Source: Piscicola geometra (Eukaryota; Annelida; Clitellata; Hirudinida; Piscicolidae). From it: a stretch of 64,000 bases of DNA. Location of the stretch: assembly GCA_943735955.1 (NCBI GenBank), contig OX030957.1:8817844-8881843 (forward strand), in the 5' to 3' direction. Below are positions 1 to 10,923 of this stretch, one piece after another (position 1 is the first letter of the stretch; each line of letters begins with the position of its first letter). The notes below the pieces were generated by a model, which was not told the DNA's origin, ran no database searches, and saw only the letters and a program-made list of their open reading frames with translations. A program made the translations under genes and the position numbers.

Positions 1-3000
1 TTCAAAAAAAATTAATCTAACTCTTCATTATTGCCAAGGAAGGCTTTCAAAGGAATGATGGTTTCTTTTTCGTCAGATTGTCTGTAGGTTGTAGACGATT
101 ATTAGAAAAATGTGCTTTTTATAATTTTAATGTTAAACTAAAAATAAAAATGAAATAAAGATATTGAAGAATATAAAAAATACTATTTTGTAGATATATG
201 TATTAACTTTTTTAATTCCTTGTATTCAATCAGCTTTTGGAGAAGTAGTTTTGCCGGGTAACGTCCATTTCTAAGAAAAAAACGGCATTTGATTTGTGGG
301 GCAATAATATTTAAATTTAATAATTCCATGAGTCAATAAATCATTGTATATGAATACAGTAACCTCTAGGATATTTCTGTACGAATTTAAATTTTATTTT
401 TAGAATGAATCTTTATTTTTTCCATCTAGAAAGAACTTTGCAATTAATAGAGATCAAAAAAATAATTTATTATTTATTTTTCTTCATGTATATATACTTT
501 CAAAATTGTTTTTACTAATTCATTAAGCATTTATTATATAAAAAAAAATATTTAAAAACCATTATAAAAAAGTGAATTAAGCATCTGGCATTTATCATTA
601 ATTACTTAGATGCATTTGTATCAATTTTGGTTTTTCACCCTGATAAATTGAATTTTCATCCTATATATATATATTTAATTTAAAAAGCATAAAAAATTGA
701 ACTTGATTTCGATAGAAAACATTATTTCGGCTTTTAAAAGACATTTAATTATTTTAAGGTTAGATTACCGTTAAATGCCAATATATTTGCACCCTTTTTT
801 TCAAATTTACGAAAATTCCGTAAAATACTAATATATGCACACATTTCAAATATTTTTGTTCAAATGTACTGAAATAAATTATTTTTTCAGCTAGTTCATA
901 AAAAATTCTAAACATTTAAGTATTTTGCTGATTACTCTTTTTATTCTAAGTCCGATTAAATTATTCCTATTATTATTGAAATTCAGTTACGAGTATTATC
1001 ACTATAGACAATCTTGTTTTAATATTTATGTCCGAGCTTAGGGCCCAAAAAAAATTATTTTTCGAAAAATAATGGTGACTGAACATTATAGGTGTCCGAA
1101 CAATCTAGTATTTTATGCAATTTTTTTTAGTTTTGGAAGAGGTCGAGAGCTCTGTTATATCCAAGAGGTTACTCGTTTTACACTTATTTCTTTAACGAAC
1201 TCTCAGCCCCATGAAAAAATTTAATCAGCTATATTTTAATGACACCTAATTTAATTTTTAAAAAACATCATAAAAACTAGTATTTTCAATTTATGAGACA
1301 TCTTTTACGTATTAAATACAAGGGGATATTATTTATTGCGTTGTGATTATCTTTGAAGTGTTCGAACTAATATCATTAAAAAAACTTTTTAGTTTACACA
1401 AATTTAATTTGAGAAACTTAAATTAAATATATTTAATTGCATCGTATCTTACTCTTCGCATTCTAATTCATGTTTTTCTGAACACAAATTTTTTGGAAGT
1501 TTAGTGAGGCCACTAAACATGGACTTCTCAATTGGCAGAAACCTCTGGAAATTAATTTAAATATATTGATGAAAATCATGTTTAATATATTTTTATAACA
1601 TTATAAAATTCATTTTGAAACTAAGTTTAAAATCTATCATTAAATATTTTTTTTAGAGTGAATGTTTTTCTTCCTTAAAATAGGCATCACATTGATCGAT
1701 TGTTTATGCTTCATGAAACATTCTGACACTCAGTTTTATAAAATTCAGACATTCAAGAGGATTAGCGAAAATAAAAATTATAATCTTTACATGTATATAT
1801 TTTTATATTTCTATTTTAGATCTTAATAACTAAGAAATAAAATAAGCCACTTACTATGTTTAAATCGAAGAGCATTGATGAAACTTTGCATTTCCCATAT
1901 GGGTTATAATCCTTGTTTCCTATGAAAACAAATGAAAAAATAAATTTATTTAATTCCAAGAAATAGATGATTTTGAATTATTCATTTGACTTTTAACAAC
2001 ATTTTTATTTGAATTTTATTGTTTTAGAACTTTACCACCATTCTTATCTATATTTTCTTTATTGCATTTTTTCTGTTCTTCTATAGTTTTCATAGCGGTT
2101 GACTCCATTGAAGAAATTTATTTATAACAAATATTTTTTTAATTCAAGTTAGCTTAATCGTTAAGCCCTTATTTAATTAATGTCATGTACACAAAATGCA
2201 GTTTGATCCTGTTTCTATAGAAACTGTAGCTATCCAAAGACTATTACGATTTCATTTGTAAAATTTGTTTTAAAGTTTAAAATTTGTTTATTCTCACATT
2301 AAAAAAACTATTTCTAGTTGGTTTTTAATTTATCATCTTTTATTTTTTCATTAGAACAGCTTGAACTGTTATCATTTAATTTTTTAATTCAAAATTATGT
2401 TAAAATGAAAAGATTCTTGAATTTTTTAAAAACTTCAAATCAGTTTTTGCCAATTTAATAAAAAAGGTAGAAACCAACTATTCATTAAAAATCCGAAGAA
2501 TATTTAACTCTAGTCTAGCCGATACAGCAGAAGTTCGGATCGAGAAAGGGGAAAGAGCATCTCAAAAATATTCTCTTTTCTGTTATAAATTTATTAAAAT
2601 TGAATGCGAGTTTAAAACCACGTTAATTTTTTTTAACTAAAGGCTAGTTGATCGTTTGGGAATGGACATTTTTTTGCTGCAAAAATTATAACTCATATAT
2701 TTTGATACTTTACAATTTGTTTTGAGACAGCATTAAGAGACAAATGCGAATTTATCTAAAAGATTGGTCAACGTTGTTATTATACTTTATTTTAAATGAT
2801 AAAAGTCAAACATAATGCGATTTGAAACAGCTTTAATATAAAAGGTATTCAATCATTTCAAATATTAAAAAATCTAACCATTTCTGCTAAAAACCATTTC
2901 GTTGTAACAAATCCTATGTCATTTCACCCTTCAAAACCAAAAGAATGTTATGATTTATAATTAAAAGAATAGATTCCAGTAAATGAGAAAAAAAACACTT

Positions 3001-3561
3001 CAAAAAAATCGATTAGCACTTAAATAAAACTATTTGAAATGACTTAGACTGATGAAATCATAAAAATTAACTTTCAAACAAAAATTAGTTCAGCAATAAG
3101 TTAGTTGGCCAATTCAACTGCATCTCATTCGCTTATTGAAACCTTTAAAAGAATAAGACATACGTAAAATGTAAGTAAATGACAAGTGTTAAAAAAACTT
3201 TATGAGATATATTTATGAAAATTTATAAAGTTTAATTTAAGGATAAGAAGACTTAATTGCAATTAGGACATCATAGAGAACCGCCAATAAAATGGCAATT
3301 AATAAGCTGATCTAGAGAATACAAATATTGATTTCAACCAGTAACTTAGTATTTTAAAACTATATAGGTCTTTTTACCCGATGAAATTTCATACTTTAAC
3401 ATACTTAAGTGATTTAATTACCCAATCACATCCTATTCTTCCATTTAAATCAAACTTATCCCCACTCGTGTTATATTTAAGAAGTGGAAAATATGTTGTT
3501 TAAGAAAATGGGGTTTGGTATAAATTGCGTACATTTGGAAAATTATAGTGAAAGTAAGTAA
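1..3561. other. AT-rich intergenic DNA, no gene seen
   Basis: No long open reading frame, recognisable protein fragment or tRNA-like box was found here. The stretch is dominated by A/T homopolymers and short AT repeats. Its right edge must hold the 3' UTR and polyadenylation site of the minus-strand oligoribonuclease gene, which ends at 3562; I could not assign the exact poly(A) signal. Confidence 0.6.
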
Positions 3562-6500
3562 CTATGGTTTAATTAAGCTCGGACTTAAAAAGAGTTTTCT
3601 TCTGTAATACTCAAGCTCCGAGATGCTTTCTCTGATGTCGTCCATTGCCCTGTGGAAAAAAGCATTATGTCACTATTTTGCCATTTTTATTAATTACTTT
3701 ATTATAGGCAGTTTCTAATGATTACTTTTAATCATATTAAATTATATAACAAAATAATAAATCAAAATTCACACAAAACCGTATTCCGGGAGTGTGAATA
3801 AGTCTATTCCATTTTACCTTATTCAGTCTAAATTTCACACTCCCAATAATATTATTTTTTCAATCATAATAAAAAATTATAGCCTTGGTACATTGAAAAG
3901 ATTAAAATTGATCACCGATGAGTCTGCCTTTTGACTGGAGGTTTGATCAAATCAGGATACCAACGTCTAGAGTGATTATTTAATTGAAGAATATTTAAAT
4001 CGGTTACATTAAATAGATTTTCTGAGAGGTAGTAAGGTAATTGAAGGGTGTGTAAGCGCAACCATGGACTTCTTAGTATTAACCTATTAATATGGTCTTT
4101 ATTAAGAAGTACATGGCGCAACAAGCCTGGCAAGCTCTTTGATGCTGCTGACATCAACAATGCGGTAGTGAAGATGCTTGCAGAAGTCAGGCATATACTT
4201 TTGCAGAAATAGCTTGTCCATGTACACTGTGTTTCCAGCTATGGCGCACAAGCCAGGCCTGGTGTGTTGTCGCACGAAGGATAGCAAAGCTGACTCAGCC
4301 TGTTCAACGTCTATCTTACTCTCTCGCACCTGGTCAGTTAGTCCTGACTGGTGTGGTGGTGAATGTGGAATTGAATTGTGTTGCAAAGTTGATAATAAAA
4401 TGGTAAAAAAATTTGTCATGGTTTTTTTTAGCTATATATAGATAAATATATAGATAGGATATATATTTAAAGAAATTTTTTTGCAATTTATAATTGAAAA
4501 GTATCATGTTGTATTCAAAGAATGATAAAGAAATGTAAAACAATAACAATGAGCCTTTAACAGTACAGGCTTAAAAGTTGAAAATGTTTGAGTATAAAGT
4601 TGAATCATCTTTAAAGATGGTGTGGTCCATTCGTTTTAACCCTCTACTGCATAGAAGTAGTGATGCAAATCGCCAATTGGCATCACTACTTCTATGCTTT
4701 TTCACAATGCCAAAATAAATCATTAGATAATTTTCTAGGATAGTAAACACCCTAGAACGCCTAATTTCAGTATTTTTTATCATCTATGTTTATGTTCGTC
4801 ATCTAAGAACTTCCGGAAATGGAGCTTATATCCACACATTTGGCATCTTGTCACGAGTTTTCATTTAACATCTGAGTAGTAAATAAAAATTTTCTAGATA
4901 ATCGTATTATTTGTCTTGGTAAATAAATTTATTTCATAGTGATAGGACGAACGGTTTGTTTATGGTTGAAACATAAATATGCGATGCGAAATGGCATCAC
5001 CGTGCAGCTCTTAACTGTTTATTTCTATTATATAAATCAGTGAAAACAACTTAATCATTTTGTATTTTTCAGATTGTAAACATGAATGTTCAATCATTTA
5101 AGGAAAAAAAGATTGACGACTAAAACAATTTCAAGAATACTTCCTATTGAAAGCGATGACAGTGAGCTGTCTGATGACAATGAGAGGAATGGAGACTAAA
5201 AGCCTCCTATAAAGAGTAATGAAAGTTCTGAAGAAAGACATGCCTTCCACCCAAATGAAAGCTAAACATAAATAGAAAACTTTTGTGGAAAACTACAAAA
5301 GATGTAACAGACAAAAGATTACCATTTTCAGGAGATGAAACTAGGTTCTCACATGCTGGCCTTAAAAGCTCCTTAATTTTTTGCAATCGAAACTTTTTTC
5401 AACTAGCTGAGATGAATAATTACTGTACATTTATTTTTTGCCTTCTTTCTATTGTAGGTTTATGCAAAGAAAGCAAAAGCATAAGCAAAAATAGAATTGC
5501 AGGTCGGCCAAGCTTGGAGAGTCCAATTCAAATAACGAAGATGGGACGACATGGGGAGCGGGGATGGCTTAGATGGTAGACGTCGGACTTGCAACTTAAA
5601 GGTTGCCTGTTCGAATACTTGACAAGCAACCGTGAACTATCATATACCTAGTGTATATGATGCGGTGTTTGCGACGTATGCTTTGAGAGATGTGTACGTC
5701 GTGTGGAGTGGCTCCTTGGCGCATAAGACCATGGTTCTCAGAACCATTGTAACATGGCATGCGTCTGTCAGGCTGTGAATAGTATAGACCAAAAAAAAAG
5801 TCTTTGCCTATTGCCGATGTTCGCACAGATGAAACTAACCATTGGCCAAATTGGGCTACTGAAAGACTTCGCTGTCGTTTACCTGGTTGCAATGGTCAAC
5901 CCGGCGTTCGATGTGAAAAATGCCAAATAGGCTTATGCTTTATGAAGTAGAAAAACTGTTTCAAACGTTTTCACACAAAATAATAACATTTAAAAATAAT
6001 ATTGTTTAAATACTTGTCAAAATTTTATTTTGTACAAGTTAAACAATATATTAAGTAAATAAAAAAAAATGTTTTCTATTAGCAGGGAAGTGCATGGAGA
6101 TGCCGATTTTGGCTCATTTCCACCTTTATTTGGAAAAAATTAGTATATAAATTTTTTTCGCTTGTTTTGTAACCTAACACAACATGAAAAAAATTTATTA
6201 CTTGTAATTCATAAAAATTATTTATAATTCATGCAGAAGAGGTTAATAAAAATTGGTGTTCAAAGAATTTGATATGGAAGAATTATAAACTCAATAGATC
6301 TGGCAGTATGCAATTGATGGTTATTATTAAAGTAAAATTTAAAGCTGAAAACGTTCACATTGTACATGGTGTTTTAGAGAATTAAAAACTCAAAGGCTGA
6401 ACCTCTAGTTTTTTTAGTTTAGTCTATTTTTGAATACTCACTAGTTTGTGTTGTTTTATACACCAGTCATCCATGCTGCTTAGAATTTCTTCTGGCTGAT

Positions 6501-6941
6501 TTATCACAATATTCGGACCCTGATAAGCAGTCAATATTTATCTTATTTTATGTTCTCATTCAAGATTTCATTTGCAATAGTTTCATTCAACATTTGTATA
6601 TTTGAGTTTTTTAATACAAGAATAATTAAAGATCATTGAAAAAATAATTTTTGAAACCTTTTTTAAGCTGTTTAAAGTTAAATTGCAAAATAATGAAACT
6701 TATTCAAGACCTCAGCTACAACTTGAAGGTTTCCATCAGTGATCAGACATGCAACTTCAAGCAAGTGGCCAGTGTTAATATCCAAACCAGTCATCTGAAA
6801 AATTCTGTTTTATTCTTAAAAATGAATTACCAAGTTATGAATAAATCAGAATAATAACTATAAAATATTTCATATTATAATTGATTTTACCTCGCAGTCT
6901 ACCCATATTAGTCTGTTATCAACATTATCATTAGTGGTCAT
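3562..6941 (-). CDS. REXO2: Oligoribonuclease (REXO2/Orn), complete six-exon gene
   Basis: DEDDh 3'-5' exoribonuclease that degrades 2-5 nt RNA, in mitochondria and cytosol in animals. Exons (minus strand): 6941-6891, 6794-6711, 6519-6442, 4347-4127, 3966-3916, 3649-3562; total 573 nt, 190 aa plus stop, close to the cytosolic human length. Exon 1 starts MTTNDNV and ends WVDCE; exon 2 starts MTGLD, together giving the first catalytic Asp and Glu. Exon 3 holds DDWC. Exon 4 holds [12 protein letters not shown], the third acidic residue in [11 protein letters not shown], and [14 protein letters not shown]. Exon 5 gives RRWYPD and QTHR; exon 6 gives AMDDIRESI, supplying the catalytic His and last Asp. 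All phases agree, and no internal stop or frameshift occurs, so the gene looks functional. No mitochondrial targeting peptide is visible; an alternative upstream first exon could add one. Intron 3 carries a piggyBac insertion. Confidence 0.93.
3967..4126 (-). other. REXO2 intron 4, apparent GC-AG intron
   Basis: The conserved K-E-L-A-R-R-W string is restored only if exon 4 ends at 4127 and exon 5 begins at 3966. This makes the donor read AG|GCTTGT, a GC instead of GT, with acceptor CTCTAG. The nearby GT choices put the junction in the wrong phase or lose the conserved R-R-W. GC-AG introns are a known minor class in animals. Confidence 0.75.
5082..5983 (+). pseudogene. piggyBac transposase pseudogene
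   Basis: Broken remnant of a piggyBac-type transposase. The N-terminal part has an acidic stretch ([13 protein letters not shown]) reached only after a frameshift and followed by in-frame stops. Around 5283-5345 a fragment with W...[10 protein letters not shown] recalls the start of the DDE_Tnp_1_7 domain. Most of the catalytic core is missing. The C-terminal Cys-rich domain is clear at about 5860-5983: [17 protein letters not shown] and KNCFKRFHT, broken by one stop between the last two. A tRNA-like SINE at about 5545-5802 interrupts the region between the core remnant and the Cys-rich end. It cannot encode an active enzyme. Confidence 0.85.
5545..5802 (+). repeat. tRNA-derived SINE nested in the piggyBac element
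   Basis: The head resembles a tRNA gene, with a box A-like TGGCTTAGATGGTA near 5565 and a box B-like CTGTTCGAATA near 5608. A tRNA-unrelated body follows and an A-tract at about 5792-5801 ends the unit. The head is closest by eye to a tRNA-Ala or tRNA-Cys. It lies inside the broken transposase, so it inserted after the piggyBac element arrived. Confidence 0.7.
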
Positions 6942-7437
6942 AATGAACTTTGAAAAATCTTTGTATAAGCTGTTAGCAAAAATAGATTTAAAAGTATTAA
7001 CTCTGAATATATTTTTTAAACTACCTACCATTATTAAAAGAATATTTAATAAATTATTGATATGTCAAAATTAAAACATGCTAACACGATAAAATAATAA
7101 GTTTTAAAAGTGAAATTGTGTATTTATTCTTCTAAAAATTTGTCTAAAAAATAATTGATTAATTATATTACAAAATATCAATATATTTAAATTTAAATAA
7201 GTATAATTTGCTTTTGGTGATAGGACAAGTGATAAATAAATCACAGCGATTTCTATAGCGCTTACTAAATTGAAAGCGTTTTTAATTAAATTTGTTAAAT
7301 AAAACCGGGTGTTAGATTCCATCCAGTATATGTATATATAGATCAATTAAGTAAATAAATAAACATTCAACTTTAAAAATTCAACCTCACCGACATCACC
7401 ATGATCATCATTGCCACAGAATCATTGTCTTTACCGT

Positions 7438-7590
7438 TCCTTGGGTCAGGACCACCCCCCACTTTTTTTAGTGGGGGGTCTACCTTAATGTGGACCACCA
7501 CCACCCCCCCCCCCCCACTTTTTTCCTATTTTTTTATTTATCACTTCTTATTTTGGTTAGCAGCTGCCATCTTGGCAGCCGCTTTAACCG
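7438..7590. repeat. Cluster of C-rich and palindromic hairpins
   Basis: A hairpin at about 7449-7480 pairs ACCCCCCACT with AGTGGGGGGT around a T-rich loop. A poly-C run follows at about 7503-7518. A second hairpin at about 7555-7589 pairs GCAGCTGCCA with TGGCAGCCGC and flanking GGTTA/TAACC. This looks like debris of a foldback or hAT-type element rather than a gene; the short ORF across it is Pro/Thr low complexity. Confidence 0.5.
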
Positions 7591-7934
7591 TATAATGATT
7601 TTGTTAAATAGTTTGTCTTCTGATCCAATAATTTAGTTTTTTTCAACCTTCAAATAATAATTATTATTATTATTTTTATCTTTTCTTGTTTTTTGGTTTT
7701 TAAATTCATCGCTTCCCAAATCTTGCTCTCGGAATTAAAACCTTCAACCAATAACTGTCTAACGGACTACATTAAAAACTTATTTTAAAAAGAAGAAGTG
7801 CACGGGTTTCAAATTGAGCACCAGTGCACAGCTTGCAAGCACCCACTGGCTACCTACTTCACAAGGCAGAAGAGCTCTGCAGATGTAGGACGGACTGTCA
7901 GAATGAATCTTCTACACATTACTGTGTTTATGTC

Positions 7935-8499
7935 TATCATCTATTGAAAACTGGTCTAGCTCAATGTCTTTAAAATTGAATCCACTAAAATGTGAACTTA
8001 TATTTTTTGATAAAAATGGTAAACTAATTAATGATCCATGTAATTTTTCCTCTCATACTATTGTTCCATCTAATCATAGTCGTAGCTTAGTATTTATTTC
8101 AACTCAAAACTAACCTTATCAAACCAAATTCTATTTGTTACTAAATCTTCCTATTTTCATCTCAGACGTATTAGACAATTATTACCTTACTTAGATGACC
8201 CTTTAAAAATGTTAGTTTCTGCACTTTTTCTATCTTGAATTGACTATTGTAATTCACTCTATTATAATTTACTTGAAAGTACTTTAAAACCATTTTAATT
8301 ATGCAGTTAGAATCGTTAGCCGTACTCCTATTTATCATCACATTATGCAGGTCCATATATTTGGAACTCATTACTTTCTCATTTAACTACTTCTAATTCA
8401 TTATTTACTTTTCGTAAGGATTTGAAGACATATCTGTTTAACAAATTTATTTACGAGGGCTCTGGAATTTGAGGAATTTGATTTGATTGATTGATTGAT
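7935..8499 (+). mobile_element. L2/CR1-like non-LTR retrotransposon, 3' fragment
   Basis: Several reading-frame pieces match the thumb and C-terminal end of an L2/CR1-type reverse transcriptase. SLKLNPLKCELIFF near 7960-8010 fits the usual LNP-K-E motif, IDYCNSLYYNLLEST near 8238-8280 fits the DYCNSLL motif, and WNSLLSHLTTSNSLF with FRKDLKTYLFNKF near 8350-8450 fits the protein's end. Stops and shifts break it. It closes with a TGATTGATTGATT run at 8480-8499, typical of the short 3' microsatellite of this clade. Confidence 0.75.
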
Positions 8500-8502
8500 A
8501 TG

Positions 8503-8848
8503 AGCATAATCGTCAACCATGGTATAAAAGTGAATGTTTAAACAGTAATACATTGTATGTGTAGTTATAGTGATAGCTGTCAAAAACAAAAATATTCTTT
8601 GCTTAATTAAATACTCCTTCACCTATTTCTTTTCATTTCTATGGCGTAGGCGGGAATCCTTAGGGGGTTCTGGGGTCCACATTTATAAAGACCCCCTCAA
8701 TTTTTCAAATACGATAATTTCTCAACTCCTATCTTAATACAAGCATAATCGTCAACCATAGCATGAAACAGAATTTTTATTCAGTCATATATTTTGGGTA
8801 GGCGTAGTTATAGTGATATCTGCCTGAAGCAAAATTATTCTTTGCTGT
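8503..8848 (+). repeat. Pair of imperfect ~100-bp direct repeats
   Basis: Two related segments, about 8503-8603 and 8742-8848, share GCATAATCGTCAACCAT at the start, GTAGTTATAGTGATA in the middle and TTCTTTGCT at the end. They flank a C/G-rich piece (8640-8700) that looks like the left end of a hAT element. They may be an old duplication or parts of one repeat family. Confidence 0.6.
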
Positions 8849-10402
8849 GGTTGACGTCACACAAGACTGAAATGGGTTAGAGAAGGAATCGATATGCATT
8901 TTTTAGTTGATGAAGCTCTAAATGTTAATGAACAGTTTATTGATTTATTCAGCCCACCAGACACGACCCAACAAACATTATCTGCTGTAGTAAAAGATGT
9001 TCTGATCAGAATTATGCTACCCATAGAAAACCTCAGAGCTCAGACTTATGACAGCGCTGCTACCATGAACGGCCGATATAAGGGTTGTCAGGCTATTATC
9101 AGCAATGAGAATCCGCTTGCATTGTTTTTCCACTGTTCTGCACACTGTGCAAATCTTGTTGGCCAGCACACAGCTGCCGCAAATCCCTTTGTGAGCAATT
9201 CATTTCAGTTTGTCCGAAAGTTTCAAGGAAATTCAAGAAGCAGTTTACTGATGCTGTAGTGTTTCCTATAATTTACTTGTCTGATGAACCACTGAATGAA
9301 AAGTATAGTATACAACTTTTTTATCCTAAAAGATGGCTGACCAGAGTATCTGCAGTGTCTTCTGTGCTTGAACATTATGAAGTGGTACTTGTAAGCATGG
9401 AATCATTTGCATCCATTGGTACTGCTGATGAAACAGCTGTAAAGGCAAGAGGCTTTTTTTCAACAGGGCACTACTGCACTGGCCCTCAAGGTAGTTGTTT
9501 TGGTGTTTTCACTTCTGGAACAGTTAAACAAATTGTTGCAATCAGCAAGTGCCACGATCAGTGGAATGATTGCAGCGACTGATTCAGTTGTGCAAGAACT
9601 GCGTCGCCTACGATTAGATGAACAGTTTAACGCCATTTTCAGAGGTGTCAACAGTATGGTTTTGGCATATGATCTCGAGCCGATTGCTGTACCGCGGGTG
9701 CGAAAGCCGCCACAAAAGTATTGTGGGCTGGGCCCAGTTTATGTAGCAACAACACCATAGGAAAATTATCGAGCAGCATATTACACTGTCATAGACATTG
9801 CAATCATGCACACCTCACAGAAATATTCAATCAAGATTCTCCAGGCTTGCGTTTACACTTGCAGCTGGAAACAATGTTGCTAAGGGGTGAAGTGAACCAT
9901 GATATTTGCAAGCAGTGTCGTGAGTTAAATTCAACTGGTTTTTGTCCATAGTAAGCTATGTTTAAAGACCAAAATGAATACAGAACTTTAGCTTGAAAAA
10001 GCTGAAGCTAAAGCATAAATTTTGGATTTCGTTTTTTGGGTGTGATGGTGGGGGGGGGGGAGGTGGTTTCACCAAAAGCACCAACTCCCAATATTAAATA
10101 TCCATGAAATTACCTAATGAACCATATTCCAAGTGGACATAACGAATTTACAATTTTTTGATTTGTTGTCTACTTATGCCCCCCTACTTATAGTGGCAAT
10201 AGAAAAGTATTTTTATTAAGTATCGAACTTTTAAAAAATTGTCTGGCGATACAAATATTAATAGTTAATACAATAAGAATGAGCAATACAGCAAACAATG
10301 CTAAATAGTATCGCTGGTACTGTATTGGCCGTAACCGGTTTTTTGATTCCCCCCCAGGGGAAGACCCTCCCCCCCAAGATTTCCCGCCGATTGCCGCCCC
10401 TG
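8639..10402 (+). mobile_element. hAT element of the ZMYM/DUF4371 type, decayed
   Basis: The right end, reversed, reads CAGGGGCGGCAATCGGCGGG, a common hAT terminus. The left end near 8639 (CTATGGCGTAGGCGGG) is a decayed partner in the expected opposite orientation. The pseudogene inside reads in the same direction. The 8 bp beside the two ends do not match, so the target duplication has been lost or the left edge is misplaced. C/G runs near 10045 and 10350-10375 are subterminal. Confidence 0.65.
8894..9950 (+). pseudogene. hAT transposase pseudogene (ZMYM1/DUF4371-like)
   Basis: The reading frame breaks into at least four pieces. First piece (8894-9256): AQTYDSAATMNGRYKGCQA followed by FHCSAHCANLV, the usual core of DUF4371/hAT transposases around a catalytic Asp. 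Second (9259 on): RWLTRVSAVSSVLEHYEVVL. Third (9500 on): ATDSVVQELRRLRLDEQFN and LEPIAVPRVRKPP. Last (to 9949): ICKQCRELN, matching the C-terminal dimerisation end. Frameshifts separate the pieces, so no active protein can be made. Confidence 0.85.
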
Positions 10403-10923
10403 GTCTTTGCCAATACAAAATTTAATCATCACCACAGTCCTTCTACAGCATAATCATCATCACATCATCTTCATAACCACAAAACAAAATCATCATTTTT
10501 CTTAATGTAACGTGATGTAACGAATAAAACGTAAACACGCCAGTGAGAAAGAAATCATTTTACACAGAGTATAGGGTTTTGACTGGAGGTGCAGAAGAGG
10601 CCCTTGCCAAGGCTGAGATTGTGGTTGTTGTGACAGATGTGGTTGTTGTGGCTCAGATGTAGTGGTTGCGTTTGCTTCAAAAATTTAAAAAGCCTATTTA
10701 CATTTTTGAAAAACTACAAAAAATCATTCTATTTGTACAACTTTATTTTTTATCAGCATATTTTTAGTTTCAGTATATTTCTTATTTTATATCGTTTCAG
10801 TATTGTAAAAACATTCATTTCCATTTCAGTTTTAATAAACTGAATGCAATCATTTAAGTTATAGTTTCAGTTAGTAGATTACCACTGCAAAAATGAAAAA
10901 CCAAGGAGGTGTTTGACTATAAT

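Larger units (their letters stand above)
4640..6242 (+). mobile_element. piggyBac-family DNA transposon, decayed, inside REXO2 intron 3
   Basis: TTAA stands at 4636-4639 and again at 6243-6246, the classic piggyBac target duplication. The left end reads CCCTCTACTGCAT and the right end, reversed, CCTCTTCTGCATG, a matching terminal inverted repeat. Just inside the left end is an 18-bp hairpin (arms 4649-4666 and 4680-4697, 13-nt loop), like the subterminal inverted repeats of this superfamily. The interior carries a broken transposase on the plus strand, opposite to the host gene, interrupted by a SINE. About 1.6 kb, shorter than an intact element, so internally deleted. Confidence 0.88.

Noticed and set aside
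3912..4160. Single-exon reading of the minus-strand frame at 3912-4160
   Set aside because: Only its last 17 codons are exon 5 of REXO2; the rest is intron 4 and another frame of exon 4.
4571..4783. Minus-strand frame inside the piggyBac left end
   Set aside because: It covers the terminal repeat and internal hairpin, with no transposase-like sequence in this orientation.
7401..7595. 64-codon frame with Pro/Thr run and hydrophobic end
   Set aside because: It is produced by the C-rich hairpins and a second palindrome; no splice sites or homology.
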